64,000 bases of DNA from Alcanivorax sp. DP30 (GCF_009882945.1 NZ_WTUY01000003.1:201303-265302), one strand, 5' to 3'. Counted from the stretch's first letter, positions 8,629 through 18,196 are shown. The notes: generated from the sequence alone by a model not told the origin. Program-made: numbers and translations.

Positions 8629-8952
8629 TTATTCAGCCTCTGCAGCCGCCTCTTCCACCAGCGTCTTCAGCTGCCCGGCGCGGTACATGTCCATGATGAT
8701 ATCGCAGCCGCCTACCAGCTCGCCCTTCACCCACAGCTGCGGGTAAGTCGGCCAGTTGGCATATTCTTTCAGGGTCTGGCGGATTTCCGGGGCTTCCAGA
8801 ATGTTCACGTAGGCAAACGGCTTGCCAACGGCAGTCATGGCTTCTACCACCTGGGCAGAAAAACCGCACTGCGGGAATTGCGGGGTCCCCTTCATGTAAA
8901 GAATCACCGCATTCTTGCCAATCTGGTCTTTGATGACCTCTAAAACATCCAT
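8629..8952 (-). CDS. grxD: Monothiol glutaredoxin Grx4 family
   Basis: A 107-residue CGFS-type glutaredoxin. The active site CGFS is at residues 29-32 (PQFPQCGFSAQ), followed by the WPTYPQLWVKGELVGGCDI block that binds glutathione. Such proteins carry [2Fe-2S] clusters, often with BolA partners, and help deliver clusters rather than reduce disulfides. It is a single-gene unit with its own strong terminator. Its position between the peroxiredoxin gene and argF fits the Pseudomonas order as I recall it, but bfd and bacterioferritin genes usually present there are missing here. Confidence 0.95.
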   Translation of the reverse strand: MDVLEVIKDQIGKNAVILYMKGTPQFPQCGFSAQVVEAMTAVGKPFAYVNILEAPEIRQTLKEYANWPTYPQLWVKGELVGGCDIIMDMYRAGQLKTLVEEAAAEAE

Positions 8953-9020
8953 TACTTCACCTGTATCTCGTTAAATGCCGTTGCGAGCAGCCAGTGCCGA
9001 CGCGCGGTAGCGGCATTGTA

Positions 9021-10574
9021 TCATTCATTACCCCCATAACCGCCACCTCCGGGTGAGGCAATGCGCAAGCGGTCTCCGGGCCGGGCCACGCCTTCATATT
9101 TGGGGGGCAAAGGCTGATTGTTCAAGTGGTTTTCTCCTGCGAGCCCCGCACCACCACCCTGCAATCCCCAGGGACGATGACGGCGGCGCTCGGTGAGCAG
9201 GGTAAAGCTGGCCCGCCCCAGAAACGCCAGCTCTCTCACGATGCCATCCCCACCCCGGTGCTTGCCCTCCCCACCGCTGCCACGGCGAATCCGGTATTGC
9301 AGTACCCGCAGCGGATAATGGGATTCCAGGCTTTCGATGGGAGTATTCAGGGTGTTGGTCATGTGGGTGTGCACGGCAGACAACCCCGCCCCACTGGCAT
9401 GCGCACCAGCCCCACCGGCCATGGTTTCGTAGTAATCCCAGCCCTGATCCCCAGTGGCGCCCATGGCCACATTATTCATGGTGCCCTGACTGGCGGCCGG
9501 AATAGCCTGTGGGGCCGCCAAGGCCAAAGCACCAAGCACCACATCCACGACCCGGGAGCTGGTTTCCACATTCCCCGCTGCCACCGCGGCCGGACGGCAG
9601 GCATTGAGCAGACAGCCTTGCGGCGCAGTGAGACTGATGGGGCGGAACAGGCCATCGCAGGCGGGCACATCATCATCCATCAGGCAACGGAAACAGTAAT
9701 AGGCAGCGGCGGCGGCCACGGACAACGGGCAATTGATGTTGCCTGTCACCTGAGCAGCCGTACCGGCAAAATCCAGCTGCGCACTATCCCCCCGGATACG
9801 TAACATCAGGGTGATGGTAATGTCCTGCTGCCCCTGGCCATCATCGTCCATCACGTCTTCAAAGGGGTAATCGCCATCTGGCAAGGCGGCAAGGCGCGCA
9901 CGGGCACGCTTCTCCCCGTAGGCATTGAGCGCATCGAATGCCTGTTCAAGCGCTGGCTGGGCATCCGCCAGCTCTGCCAGACGGCGGGCCCCGGCCTCAC
10001 AGGCACTGGCCTGGGCGGCAAAGTCGCCAAAACGGATATTTTCCACCGGCAAACGAAGGTCATCAGTGGCTTCATCCAGCCCCGCCAGCCTGCGACAAAG
10101 GGGAATTTGCCACTGCCCGGCCCTTTTAAGAAGCGTCGGGGCGATCACCAGCCCCTCCTGTTCCAGATGCGTAGAGACCGGCATGGAGCCCGGACTGTGG
10201 GCACCGATATTGGCATGATGAGCTCGAGTGACCGCAAACCCCACCAGCTGATCGCAGCGAAATACCGGCGCCACCACAGTCACATCCGGCAAATGGGTAC
10301 CGCCCAGATAGGGATCGTTCACCACCAGCAAGTCCCCAGACGTCCAGTCACGATCACTGACCAGATCCGCCATGGCATAGGCCATGGAACCCAGATGCAC
10401 GGGTATATGTGCTGCCTGGGCACAAAGACGACCACGGGCATCAAAGATAGCGCAGGAAAAATCCAGCCGGTCCTTGATGTTCGGCGACAAGGCGCTGAGC
10501 CGCAGTACCGCGCCCATTTCGTCACAGATACCGGAAAGGCGATTGGCGAAGATGCTGAGCTGGACAGGATTCAT
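9021..10574 (-). CDS. Hydantoinase B / oxoprolinase subunit-like protein
   Basis: A 517-residue member of the HyuB family (N-methylhydantoinase B / 5-oxoprolinase C-terminal part). Typical blocks are present: RLDFSCAIFD near the start, HIPVHLGSM, GDLLVVNDPYLGGTHLPDV, and the glycine-rich end of the family (GGDGIVRELAF; SPGGGGYG). HyuB proteins normally act with a HyuA subunit in ATP-dependent ring opening of hydantoins or 5-oxoproline, but no hyuA is next to it on either side. The partner must be elsewhere, or the gene has another role. ATG at 10574 has only a weak ribosome site. Confidence 0.8.
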   Translation of the reverse strand: MNPVQLSIFANRLSGICDEMGAVLRLSALSPNIKDRLDFSCAIFDARGRLCAQAAHIPVHLGSMAYAMADLVSDRDWTSGDLLVVNDPYLGGTHLPDVTVVAPVFRCDQLVGFAVTRAHHANIGAHSPGSMPVSTHLEQEGLVIAPTLLKRAGQWQIPLCRRLAGLDEATDDLRLPVENIRFGDFAAQASACEAGARRLAELADAQPALEQAFDALNAYGEKRARARLAALPDGDYPFEDVMDDDGQGQQDITITLMLRIRGDSAQLDFAGTAAQVTGNINCPLSVAAAAAYYCFRCLMDDDVPACDGLFRPISLTAPQGCLLNACRPAAVAAGNVETSSRVVDVVLGALALAAPQAIPAASQGTMNNVAMGATGDQGWDYYETMAGGAGAHASGAGLSAVHTHMTNTLNTPIESLESHYPLRVLQYRIRRGSGGEGKHRGGDGIVRELAFLGRASFTLLTERRRHRPWGLQGGGAGLAGENHLNNQPLPPKYEGVARPGDRLRIASPGGGGYGGNE

Positions 10575-10577
10575 ACA

Positions 10578-10674
10578 GGCAATTAATAGTTAACAGTGGA
10601 TAGTTAATGGCTAAAAGCATCAACCGGTCGGGACAACAAGCCTAACGTCATTCAAGGCAGACTGTTAACTATTC
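10578..10674. repeat. Paired heptamer repeats, AATAGTT family
   Basis: Left array 10585-10612 has units AATAGTT, AACAGTG, GATAGTT and AATGGCT in exact 7-base register, beginning ten bases upstream of the hydantoinase start codon. The inverted partner is at 10661-10674 (ACTGTTA, ACTATTC), with 13 bases perfectly complementary to 10585-10597. It is nearly identical to the array at 14121-14155. Confidence 0.65.
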
Positions 10675-10694
10675 ACACAAATGTGCGCTATTAT
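10665..10694 (+). promoter_or_regulatory. Possible argD-argF promoter
   Basis: TTAACT (10665-10670), an 18-base spacer and TATTAT (10689-10694) resemble a sigma-70 promoter with a weak -35. The -35 lies inside the right-hand heptamer array. Transcription would meet the hairpin at 10705 within the first 30 bases. Confidence 0.35.
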
Positions 10695-10704
10695 CGGGAG
10701 TTCC

Positions 10705-10730
10705 CGGCAGCCCCTCGGCTGCCGTTTTTT
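10705..10730 (+). terminator. Terminator hairpin in the argD leader
   Basis: CGGCAGCC / GGCTGCCG around loop CCTC (10705-10724), followed by a T run, 50 bases before argD. Its orientation would stop transcripts heading into argD, so it may be an attenuator or mark the end of a short transcript. No leader peptide is apparent. Confidence 0.7.
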
Positions 10731-10779
10731 GTTTCAGTCGGTTCTGAAACAGGCTAATTCGCTTTAACGAGTCAGGGTA

Positions 10780-11964
10780 ATGAGTCAGCAATTTTTGATT
10801 CCCACCTACGCACGTCAGCCAGTGGCGTTTGTGCGCGGTGAAGGGGTGTGGCTGTTCGATGAGAACGGCGACAAGTACATGGATGCCATTTCCGGCATCG
10901 GGGTCTGCAACCTGGGACACTGCCATCCGGCAGTGAGCCGCACCCTGGCCGAACAGGCCGGGCAGCTGATGCATACCTCCAACCTGTACCGCATTCCTGC
11001 CCAGGAAGCCCTGGCTCAGCGACTGTGCGAAATCAGCGGCATGCAACGCGCCTTCTTTTCCAATTCCGGCGCCGAAGCCAACGAAGCGGCGATCAAGATC
11101 GCCCGGCTTTACGGCAACCGCAAAAGCATCGCCAAACCCACTGTCATCGTCATGGAAGGCAGCTTCCATGGCCGTACCATGGCGACCCTGTCTGCCACCG
11201 GCAACAGCAAGGTGCAGGAAGGCTTTGCCCCGCTGCTGGAAGGCTTCGTCCGTGTCCCGTTCAATGACACCGACGCCATTGCCGCCCTGGCCGACAATCA
11301 GAATATCGTTGCCGTACTGGTGGAACCGGTGCAGGGCGAAGGCGGGATCAACATCCCCGATACCGGCTACCTTCAGGCCTTGCGCCAGCTATGCGATCAG
11401 CATGACTGGCTGCTGATGCTGGATGAAATCCAGTCCGGCAACGGCCGGACCGGCCATTATTTCGCCTACATGGGCGACAATGTGGTGCCAGATGTACTGA
11501 CCACCGCCAAGGGACTGGGCAATGGTTTCCCCATTGGCGCCTGCCTGGTGGCCGGCAAGGCTGAAGACGTATTTGGCCCGGGCACCCATGGCAGCACCTA
11601 CGGCGGCAACCCGCTGGGCTGCGCCACAGCGCTCACCGTGGTCAACACCCTCACTGATGATGTGGTCGACGGCGTGGCCGCGAAAGGCGAACAACTGAAA
11701 GCGGCTTTCCTGTCCGCCCTGGCAGATGTTCCCCTGGTCACCGAAATTCGTCAGAAAGGCCTGATGCTCGGCATCCAGCTTGATCGCCCCTGTGGCGAAC
11801 TGGTCAACAGCGCCCGCGAAGCGGGCTTGCTGATCAATGTCACCGCCGGTTCAGTAGTGCGCCTGCTGCCTCCGCTGGTGATTTCCGAAGCAGAAATGCA
11901 CACCCTGGTGGAATCGCTCTCTGCTGTCATTCGTACCTTTGCCAATGCACAGGAGGTCGCATGA
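10780..11964 (+). CDS. argD: Acetylornithine/succinyldiaminopimelate aminotransferase
   Basis: A 394-residue class III PLP aminotransferase. The PLP-binding lysine lies in [14 protein letters not shown] near residue 248, preceded by [13 protein letters not shown]; substrate-site blocks [15 protein letters not shown] and [15 protein letters not shown] are present. It makes N-acetylornithine from the semialdehyde in arginine synthesis and may serve lysine synthesis too. It overlaps argF by four bases (ATGA), a clear two-gene operon. Pseudomonads usually have argD-type genes elsewhere, so the argD-argF pairing is the useful context here. The ribosome site (AGGG) is close to the ATG. Confidence 0.93.
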   Translation: MSQQFLIPTYARQPVAFVRGEGVWLFDENGDKYMDAISGIGVCNLGHCHPAVSRTLAEQAGQLMHTSNLYRIPAQEALAQRLCEISGMQRAFFSNSGAEANEAAIKIARLYGNRKSIAKPTVIVMEGSFHGRTMATLSATGNSKVQEGFAPLLEGFVRVPFNDTDAIAALADNQNIVAVLVEPVQGEGGINIPDTGYLQALRQLCDQHDWLLMLDEIQSGNGRTGHYFAYMGDNVVPDVLTTAKGLGNGFPIGACLVAGKAEDVFGPGTHGSTYGGNPLGCATALTVVNTLTDDVVDGVAAKGEQLKAAFLSALADVPLVTEIRQKGLMLGIQLDRPCGELVNSAREAGLLINVTAGSVVRLLPPLVISEAEMHTLVESLSAVIRTFANAQEVA

Positions 11965-12869
11965 GTCGGCATTTCCTGACCCTCAATGACCTGACACCGG
12001 ACGAGCTGGGCTACCTGATTCAGCGCGCCATTGAACTGAAAACCATGCTCCGCAATGGCCAGAGCCATGAACCGCTCAAAGGCAAAACCCTGGGCATGAT
12101 TTTCGAGAAGTCATCCACCCGCACCCGGGTGTCCTTTGAAGTGGCCATGACCCAGTTTGGCGGCGCCAGCATTTTTCTGTCGCCCCGCGATACCCAGCTG
12201 GGCCGCGGCGAACCCATTGAGGATTCCGCACGGGTTCTGTCCCGCATGGTCGATGCAGTGATGATCCGCACCTTCGATCACGCCACGGTAGAAACCTTCG
12301 CCGCACATTCTTCCGTACCGGTGATCAATGCCCTCACCGATGATTTCCACCCCTGCCAGCTGCTGGCCGACATGCAGACCTTCGTGGAGCATCGAGGCAG
12401 CATCCAGGGCAAGAAAGTGGTGTGGGTAGGCGACGGCAACAACATGTGTGCCAGCTACATGAATGCTGCCCGCCAGTTTGATTTCGATCTGGTAATCAGC
12501 TGCCCCAGCGGCTTCTCACCGGACGAAGACCTGCTCAGCCGCTGCACCGATCGCGTGACTCTGGAGCCCGACGTACGCACGGCCGTGAAGGGCGCCCATC
12601 TGGTGGTCACCGATGTGTGGGCTTCAATGGGCCAGGAAGAAGAACAGCAGGCCCGCATGAGTGCCTTCGAAGGTTTCCAGGTCACCCCGGAGCTGATGGA
12701 CCTGGCCGACCCGGAAGCCCTGTTCATGCACTGCCTGCCCGCCCACCGCGGCGAGGAAGTCAGCCATGAAATGATGGAAGATCCCCGTGCCGTTGTCTGG
12801 GATGAAGCGGAAAATCGCCTGCACGCGCAAAAGGCCCTGCTGGAATTTCTGCTCACCGGGCAGCATTGA
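11961..12869 (+). CDS. argF: Ornithine carbamoyltransferase, anabolic
   Basis: A 302-residue enzyme that makes citrulline from ornithine and carbamoyl phosphate. The carbamoyl-phosphate motif STRTR (in [13 protein letters not shown], near residue 51), HPCQ (near 132) and the ornithine-site motif [10 protein letters not shown] near the C-terminus are intact. A perfect AGGAGGT ribosome site sits inside the end of argD, and the start overlaps the argD stop. With argG at 3-4 kb it covers the last steps before arginine except argininosuccinate lyase. The 3' flank runs straight into a heptamer repeat. Confidence 0.97.
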   Translation: MSRHFLTLNDLTPDELGYLIQRAIELKTMLRNGQSHEPLKGKTLGMIFEKSSTRTRVSFEVAMTQFGGASIFLSPRDTQLGRGEPIEDSARVLSRMVDAVMIRTFDHATVETFAAHSSVPVINALTDDFHPCQLLADMQTFVEHRGSIQGKKVVWVGDGNNMCASYMNAARQFDFDLVISCPSGFSPDEDLLSRCTDRVTLEPDVRTAVKGAHLVVTDVWASMGQEEEQQARMSAFEGFQVTPELMDLADPEALFMHCLPAHRGEEVSHEMMEDPRAVVWDEAENRLHAQKALLEFLLTGQH

Positions 12870-12875
12870 TGCTAA

Positions 12876-12938
12876 TGCTTCACGCACCATGCAATACGCA
12901 TCACGGGGACATTTTCCCGTGTTGCATGCAGCGTGAAA
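12876..12938. repeat. Paired heptamer repeats, CGCATCA family, around a small hairpin
   Basis: Left array 12876-12903: TGCTTCA, CGCACCA, TGCAATA, CGCATCA. Right inverted array 12918-12938: CGTGTTG, CATGCAG, CGTGAAA. Between them ACGGG and CCCGT form a short stem, so the whole element folds as one long imperfect hairpin, with the left arm one unit longer. It begins seven bases after the argF stop and ends just before the ribosome site of the ABC gene. Confidence 0.65.
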
Positions 12939-12954
12939 CCGGGAGCCCACAACC

Positions 12955-14010
12955 GTGAAAGACGCATTGCTCAGTATCGAAAATCTGGCCTGCGGCTACC
13001 ATCAGCAGGCGGTGGTGAAAGACCTGGGTCTGTCGCTGGCTGCGGGGGAAATTGCCTGTCTGCTGGGCCCCAGCGGCTGCGGCAAGACCACCACCCTGCG
13101 TGCCATTGCCGGGCTGGAACCCGTCACCGCTGGCAGCATTCGCATCCAGAACAAACTGGTGTCCTCTGCCAGTGAGCAGCTGCCACCGGAACAGCGAGGC
13201 CTGGGCATGGTGTTTCAGGAACATGCCCTGTTCCCGCACCTGACCGTAGCCGACAACGTGGCCTTCGGTCTACGCAAGCTGGCTCCGGACGAACGCGCCC
13301 GCCGGGTCAGCGAATGCCTGGGGCGGGTTCGCCTGGAAGGCATGGAACAGCGGTACCCCCATGAATTGTCCGGCGGCCAGCAACAGCGTGTGGCCCTTGC
13401 CCGCGCCCTGGCCCCGCGCCCTGCCCTGCTGCTGCTGGATGAGCCCTTCGCCAGCCTGGACCTGGATCTGCGACGCCAGCTGGCTCGCGAGTTGGGCGAC
13501 ATCCTGCGCGAAGAAAATGTCACCACACTGATGGTTACCCACGATCAGGAAGAAGCCTTTGCCCTGGCGGACCGGGTGGGCGTGATGCGTGACGGCAAGC
13601 TGGAACAGTGGGATACGCCCTACAGCATCTACCATGCCCCGGCGAACCGTTTCGTGGCGGAATTTGCCGGCTACGGTGTCTTCCTGCGCGGTGAAGTCAC
13701 CGACCGGCACAGCGTCACCACCAGCCTGGGGGAGCTCACCGGCCGCCATCAGGACAATCTGGTGCCCGGCAGTACCGTGGATGTGCTGCTACGCCCGGAA
13801 GACATCGTCGCCGATGAAACCGCGCCCCTGGCACTTCCCGTTACCCGCCGCCAGTTCACCGGCGCCAGCATCCTCTATCACCTGCGCATCAGCGCCTCGG
13901 AAACCCTGCTCTGCCAGACCGACAGCCACACCAACGTGCTGGAAGGCGACACCTTGCATGTGAGATTGGGGACCAAGCATCTGGTGTCCTTCGCAATTAA
14001 TAATGAATAA
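12955..14010 (+). CDS. ABC transporter ATP-binding protein (FbpC/PotA-like, with TOBE domain)
   Basis: A 351-residue ATPase. Walker A GPSGCGKTT near residue 39, Q-loop FQEHALFPH, signature LSGGQQQRVALARAL, Walker B LLLLDEPFASLD and the switch histidine in MVTHDQEEAF are all present. The last 110 residues look like a TOBE regulatory domain, as in Fe(III) (FbpC), polyamine and sulfate importers. It starts with GTG behind GGGAG. No permease or binding-protein gene is adjacent, so the transporter partners are unknown. The final codons (...FAINNE) are encoded by the first units of the heptamer array at 13994, which is unusual. Confidence 0.88.
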   Translation: MKDALLSIENLACGYHQQAVVKDLGLSLAAGEIACLLGPSGCGKTTTLRAIAGLEPVTAGSIRIQNKLVSSASEQLPPEQRGLGMVFQEHALFPHLTVADNVAFGLRKLAPDERARRVSECLGRVRLEGMEQRYPHELSGGQQQRVALARALAPRPALLLLDEPFASLDLDLRRQLARELGDILREENVTTLMVTHDQEEAFALADRVGVMRDGKLEQWDTPYSIYHAPANRFVAEFAGYGVFLRGEVTDRHSVTTSLGELTGRHQDNLVPGSTVDVLLRPEDIVADETAPLALPVTRRQFTGASILYHLRISASETLLCQTDSHTNVLEGDTLHVRLGTKHLVSFAINNE

Positions 14011-14155
14011 TTAATAGTTAATAATTCGCGATTAAAGACCTTCATTATCAAACGCAGAAGGCTGCGCCCAAAGTCTGGACGCAGCCTTCTGGATTTCATA
14101 ACCCACGAGCACCCGCCCGCGAACTATTAATTATTCACTGTTAACTATTAATTGC
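13994..14155. repeat. Paired heptamer repeats, TAATTAA family, flanking a hairpin
   Basis: Left array 13994-14035 is six consecutive units (CAATTAA, TAATGAA, TAATTAA, TAGTTAA, TAATTCG, CGATTAA); the first two and part of the third lie in the ABC ATPase coding sequence. Right inverted array 14121-14155 has five units (GAACTAT, TAATTAT, TCACTGT, TAACTAT, TAATTGC) and ends four bases before the diguanylate cyclase stop. Between them a 12-base-pair stem, CAGAAGGCTGCG at 14055-14066 and its complement at 14080-14091, could end transcription of both convergent genes, though its T run is poor. Confidence 0.75.
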
Positions 14156-14158
14156 TTT

Positions 14159-15262
14159 TCAAGCCACCTGACTCTGGTTACGGCCGGAACTTTTGGCCTT
14201 GTAGAGGCCCCGGTCTGCGCGGTTGAGAATATCATCGATGGATTCCTTGTCCCGGTAGGCGGCAACGCCTACGGACAGGCTCACCGAGACCGGGCCGCCT
14301 TCCTGAACAAATTGCTCCTCTCTCCAGCGCTTGCGCAGGCGTTCCGCCACCAGCAAAGCGCCCTCTTCGTCACTCTGCGGCAGGATCAGCAGAAACTCCT
14401 CACCACCAAGCCGGCCGAAATAGTCACCGTCGCGCATGTCTGCTAAGACCACCTGGGAAAAGCGCCGTAGCACCCTGTCACCCCATTCATGGCCGAAGCG
14501 ATCATTGATTTGCTTGAAATGATCCAGGTCCACATAGCAGACGGAAAACGGCACCCGCTTGCGATCTGCCAGGGCTTTTTGCCGATCCAGAATTTCCAGT
14601 AGATGGCGGCGATTAAACAAGCCGGTAAGGTCATCGCGAATGGCCATTTCCCTTACCTGTTCAAGCCCCTTGGCCAGTTCACGGTTCTTGTCGGAAAGAT
14701 CATTGCGCAGGCGATTGATGCTGCCACCGGTAATGGCGAAGCTGATGGAAATCATGGTGAAGACCAACCATTGCAGCGCTTCTACCGAAAAACTCAACTG
14801 TACCCAGCGATCATCCAGCGCCAACCACAGCATGATCGCGTAAGCCGCGCTGGAAAGCATCGCCACCCCGACCATCACCTTGCCACTGAGCTTGAAGGAC
14901 ACCAGCAGCAAGATAGCAAAGAACAGGGTAACCACACTGAGGCGGAATTCATCCACGTAATACCCGGAGACGGCAAACACCACAATGCAATAAATGATCA
15001 GCGGCAACGACAGTGATGGCTCACGAAAACGCAGGGTCAGGCCACTGCCCAACAGCAACAGGTAACCCGACATGGTGACCCAAACCCCAACCAGCAGGAC
15101 AGTGCCCCATTCCGGCGAAATACGGAATTCACCCATGCGGTAGTAGACCATGCACAACAGGGTATGCATGGCCATGATCGCCACCGCGGAGCGGCCATGG
15201 CGCTTGAGCAAGCGGGTTTCGTTGAACGTCAGGTGTTCCGCCTGACGCAGCTCGCTATTCAT
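14159..15262 (-). CDS. Membrane diguanylate cyclase (GGDEF), with I-site
   Basis: A 367-residue protein: about six hydrophobic helices in residues 30-190, a short coiled coil, then a GGDEF domain (about 205-365). The active motif is GGEEF, preceded at the canonical distance by an RxxD inhibitory site (RDGD, five residues before GGEEF). It should make cyclic di-GMP from GTP and be product-inhibited. It is the second gene of an operon with another diguanylate cyclase; their stop and start overlap as ATGA. The membrane part is not a named sensor domain that I can recognise. Confidence 0.9.
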   Translation of the reverse strand: MNSELRQAEHLTFNETRLLKRHGRSAVAIMAMHTLLCMVYYRMGEFRISPEWGTVLLVGVWVTMSGYLLLLGSGLTLRFREPSLSLPLIIYCIVVFAVSGYYVDEFRLSVVTLFFAILLLVSFKLSGKVMVGVAMLSSAAYAIMLWLALDDRWVQLSFSVEALQWLVFTMISISFAITGGSINRLRNDLSDKNRELAKGLEQVREMAIRDDLTGLFNRRHLLEILDRQKALADRKRVPFSVCYVDLDHFKQINDRFGHEWGDRVLRRFSQVVLADMRDGDYFGRLGGEEFLLILPQSDEEGALLVAERLRKRWREEQFVQEGGPVSVSLSVGVAAYRDKESIDDILNRADRGLYKAKSSGRNQSQVA

Positions 15263-16362
15263 GGCTGGGGCTCCACCACCAGTTTGTCTCGGCCACTATC
15301 CTTGGCGCGGTACAGGGCCTCATCCGCCCTGCGAATAATCTGTGCCGGCGTCTCCCCCGGAGCCAGCATGGCCAGCCCGGCAGACAGGGTGACATTCAAG
15401 TCCGGCGCTTCTGCAAAACGCTGGCTGCGCATACCCATCAAGATACCTTCCACCAGATGCATGGCCTCTTGTTGATCACTGACCGGCAACACCAGCATGA
15501 ACTCTTCTCCGCCCAACCTTGCAGCAAAGTCCTGCCCACCAAGATGACGGGTCACCACTTCCGCAAAGCGTTGCAGCACCAGATCTCCCACACCATGGCC
15601 ATACTGATCATTAATACGCTTGAAGAAATCAAGGTCGGCGTAAACGACCCCCAGGGTGAAGGCACCGCGGGAGGCCTGGCCACAGGCCTTGCCCAGCAAT
15701 TCCATGGCATGGCGGCGACGATAGAAACCGGTCAGCTCATCCTTGACCGCCATATCATGAATACGCTCGACCACCTCAGCCAGCTGGCTGTTTCGTTTGC
15801 CCAACAAAGCACGGATGGTGGAGATCTCAGCGGCCAGCAATGCCACCGCCATGACCATGACCGCAAACAACCCCCATTGAATCCATTCGCCCTGCACATC
15901 CACCACTTCCGGCCAGTAAACCCAGACCACACCCAGCACTATGGCATAACCCAGCACACAATAAACGGCCAGGAAGATGAACTGGCGCAAGGACGCTTGC
16001 AGCACACCTAACTGAACGATGGCGAAAAAGATCAGCATGACGCACAGACGCACCTGGTCTACCACTGCCGCGGTGGCCAGCAACCCGGTGGTAGACCAGA
16101 CCATCAGCGGCAGAATCATGGCGGGTTCCGCCAGACGACGGTTCAGCCCCAGCAACATGAACGCCACAAACACGGCATGCCCCGTCCAGATAATGGAAAA
16201 CAGGGCAATGAAGAGGGAGTCGCCGCCACGGAAAAAATCCAGCTGCAAGGCAATCCAGCAGAGCAGGGTATGCGCACTCCCACCCATGACGATGGCAAAC
16301 AGCACTCGGCGAACACGTTGTGACTGCAGGGTTGCCGCATGCAAGGACAAAGACTGATCCAT
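15259..16362 (-). CDS. Membrane diguanylate cyclase (GGDEF), I-site degenerate
   Basis: A 367-residue protein with the same architecture as its downstream neighbour: six or so membrane helices, then GGDEF with motif GGEEF. At the I-site position the sequence reads GGQD rather than RxxD, so the arginine needed for product inhibition is missing. The two proteins are alike in length and layout, which suggests a tandem duplication that has since diverged. ATG at 16362 is chosen over a longer reading frame from 16389. A 10-base palindromic repeat lies in its promoter region. Substrate GTP, product cyclic di-GMP. Confidence 0.9.
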   Translation of the reverse strand: MDQSLSLHAATLQSQRVRRVLFAIVMGGSAHTLLCWIALQLDFFRGGDSLFIALFSIIWTGHAVFVAFMLLGLNRRLAEPAMILPLMVWSTTGLLATAAVVDQVRLCVMLIFFAIVQLGVLQASLRQFIFLAVYCVLGYAIVLGVVWVYWPEVVDVQGEWIQWGLFAVMVMAVALLAAEISTIRALLGKRNSQLAEVVERIHDMAVKDELTGFYRRRHAMELLGKACGQASRGAFTLGVVYADLDFFKRINDQYGHGVGDLVLQRFAEVVTRHLGGQDFAARLGGEEFMLVLPVSDQQEAMHLVEGILMGMRSQRFAEAPDLNVTLSAGLAMLAPGETPAQIIRRADEALYRAKDSGRDKLVVEPQP

Positions 16363-16420
16363 TCGGGTACCTGGTTTTGCGCGGCACACTCACCCTCATA
16401 ACCGCCGCACATGTTGACTA

Positions 16421-16455
16421 TTTAGTATTATTGTTGAGTCAATTCTAATACTAAA
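16421..16455. promoter_or_regulatory. Inverted repeat upstream of the diguanylate cyclase pair
   Basis: TTTAGTATTA and TAATACTAAA are perfect 10-base arms separated by 15 bases, about 60 bases upstream of the start codon. On the gene strand TTGACT lies between the arms and could be a -35. A regulator operator is likely, but the factor is unknown. Confidence 0.45.
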
Positions 16456-16567
16456 TGACTACTACGTCACAGTTTTACTGTCGACCCAAACACACCGCCC
16501 ATCGCCAATACCCGCCTCTACGACCTGGCAAGCGTCTGATTTATTGATGAAAAAACGAACCGCCCGA

Positions 16568-18046
16568 CTATTCCTTGCGCACCCGAGCGACCGCATCCCG
16601 CCAGCCGGCATAGCGCCGCTGACGCTCCTCTTCCTCAAGGGCCGGAGTAAATTCACGCTCGCAGCGCCACTGGCCCGCAATAGCATCCAGTGATGGATAC
16701 AGACCACAGCCAAGCCCTGCCAAATAGGCCGCACCCAACGCCGTGGTTTCGGTGACCACCGGGCGGTCCACACACACACCCAGTACGTCGGAGAGGGTCT
16801 GGCTCAGCCAGTTATTGACCACCATTCCGCCATCCACTCGCAAGGTGGTCGGTCGGGTACCGCAATCTGCGGCCATGGCATCAAGCAGGTCACGGGACTG
16901 GTAACACACCGCTTCCAGCCCGGCGGTCACCACTTCGGCAATACCGGTATCCCGGGTCAGGCCCAGCAAGGCGCCGCGGGCATGGGGATCCCACCAGGGC
17001 GCGCCCAAACCGGTGAAGGCCGGCACCAGGTACACGCCACCAGCTGAACCTGCACGGCGAGCCAGCGCCTCGGTTTCGCTGGCATCGGAAATCAGTTTGA
17101 GGCCATCGCGCAACCACTGAATGGCCGCACCTGCCACAAAGATGGAGCCTTCCAGCGCATAGGTTGTCTTGCCATTGAGGCGATAGCCCACCGTAGTCAA
17201 CAGACGATTCTCGGAAATCACCGCCTCGCCCGTGTTCATGACCATGAAGCAACCCGTACCGTAGGTGCTCTTCACCATGCCCGGCGAAAAACAGGCCTGC
17301 CCGACCAGCGCCGCCTGCTGATCGCCGGCAATACCACACACCGGTACCGCTGCACCCAGCAGCTCCGGGCAGGTCTTGCCGAAATCACCGGCGCTGTCAC
17401 GTACCTCTGGCAGCACGCCAGCCGGCACATTGAACAAGGCCAACAGCTCTTCATCCCACTGCTGGGTATGGATGTTGAACAACAGGGTACGCGAAGCGTT
17501 GGTGGCATCGGTGGCATGCACCTTGCCGCGGGTCAGCTGCCACAACAGCCAACTGTCGATGGTGCCGAAGGCCAGCTCACCTGCCTCGGCACGCTGGCGA
17601 GCGCCAGGGGTGTTGTCGAGTAACCAGGCCAACTTGGTGGCAGAGAAATAGGGGTCCAGCAGCAAGCCCGTCTTTGCCTGCACGTTATCTTCGTGTCCAG
17701 CCTCGCGAAGTGTCTGGCAGGTGGCCGCCGTTCGGCGATCCTGCCAGACAATCGCCCGCGCCAGCGGATCACCGGTTTCCCGATCCCACAGCACGGTCGT
17801 TTCCCGCTGATTGGTAATGCCGATGGCCGCCAGTTGCTGCGCTTCAATATGCGCATTGCGCAGGGCTTCGCGGCACAGGGTCAGGGTATCGTTCCAGATT
17901 TCCTTGGCATCATGCTCTACCCAGCCATCCTGCGGAAAATGCTGACCGAATTCTTTCTGGGCCTGCCCCACCGCACGACCATCACCGTCAAACACAATGG
18001 CGCGTGAACTGGTGGTGCCCTGATCGATGGAAAGAATATATGACAT
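16568..18046 (-). CDS. glpK: Glycerol kinase
   Basis: A 492-residue FGGY-family kinase that phosphorylates glycerol to glycerol 3-phosphate. The N-terminal phosphate-binding block [15 protein letters not shown], the substrate block [13 protein letters not shown], the ATP-site block [14 protein letters not shown] and the C-terminal [10 protein letters not shown] are intact. ATG at 18046 is chosen with GGTGAG upstream; the frame is open to a GTG at 18058. No glpF, glpD or glpR gene is adjacent, so it stands alone between the diguanylate cyclases and the RstBA-like pair. The flanks carry heptamer arrays. Confidence 0.96.
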   Translation of the reverse strand: MSYILSIDQGTTSSRAIVFDGDGRAVGQAQKEFGQHFPQDGWVEHDAKEIWNDTLTLCREALRNAHIEAQQLAAIGITNQRETTVLWDRETGDPLARAIVWQDRRTAATCQTLREAGHEDNVQAKTGLLLDPYFSATKLAWLLDNTPGARQRAEAGELAFGTIDSWLLWQLTRGKVHATDATNASRTLLFNIHTQQWDEELLALFNVPAGVLPEVRDSAGDFGKTCPELLGAAVPVCGIAGDQQAALVGQACFSPGMVKSTYGTGCFMVMNTGEAVISENRLLTTVGYRLNGKTTYALEGSIFVAGAAIQWLRDGLKLISDASETEALARRAGSAGGVYLVPAFTGLGAPWWDPHARGALLGLTRDTGIAEVVTAGLEAVCYQSRDLLDAMAADCGTRPTTLRVDGGMVVNNWLSQTLSDVLGVCVDRPVVTETTALGAAYLAGLGCGLYPSLDAIAGQWRCEREFTPALEEEERQRRYAGWRDAVARVRKE

Positions 18047-18196
18047 GATTCGGCTCACCCTGTTATCAGTATTGACGGGGATCAGACAGACATCCCGATG
18101 CTATCGGGGGGCGCATTTTAACCGAAGGCCTTTCGGCAAATTACACCATAACGGACAATCTTATGGACAAAGCCGGACGCAGGGCGTCCCTGACGC

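Noticed and set aside
10585..14155. Insertion sequence bounded by the two similar AT-rich arrays
   Set aside because: The DNA between them is argD, argF and an ABC gene in conserved-looking order, with no transposase; the arrays belong to a dispersed repeat family.
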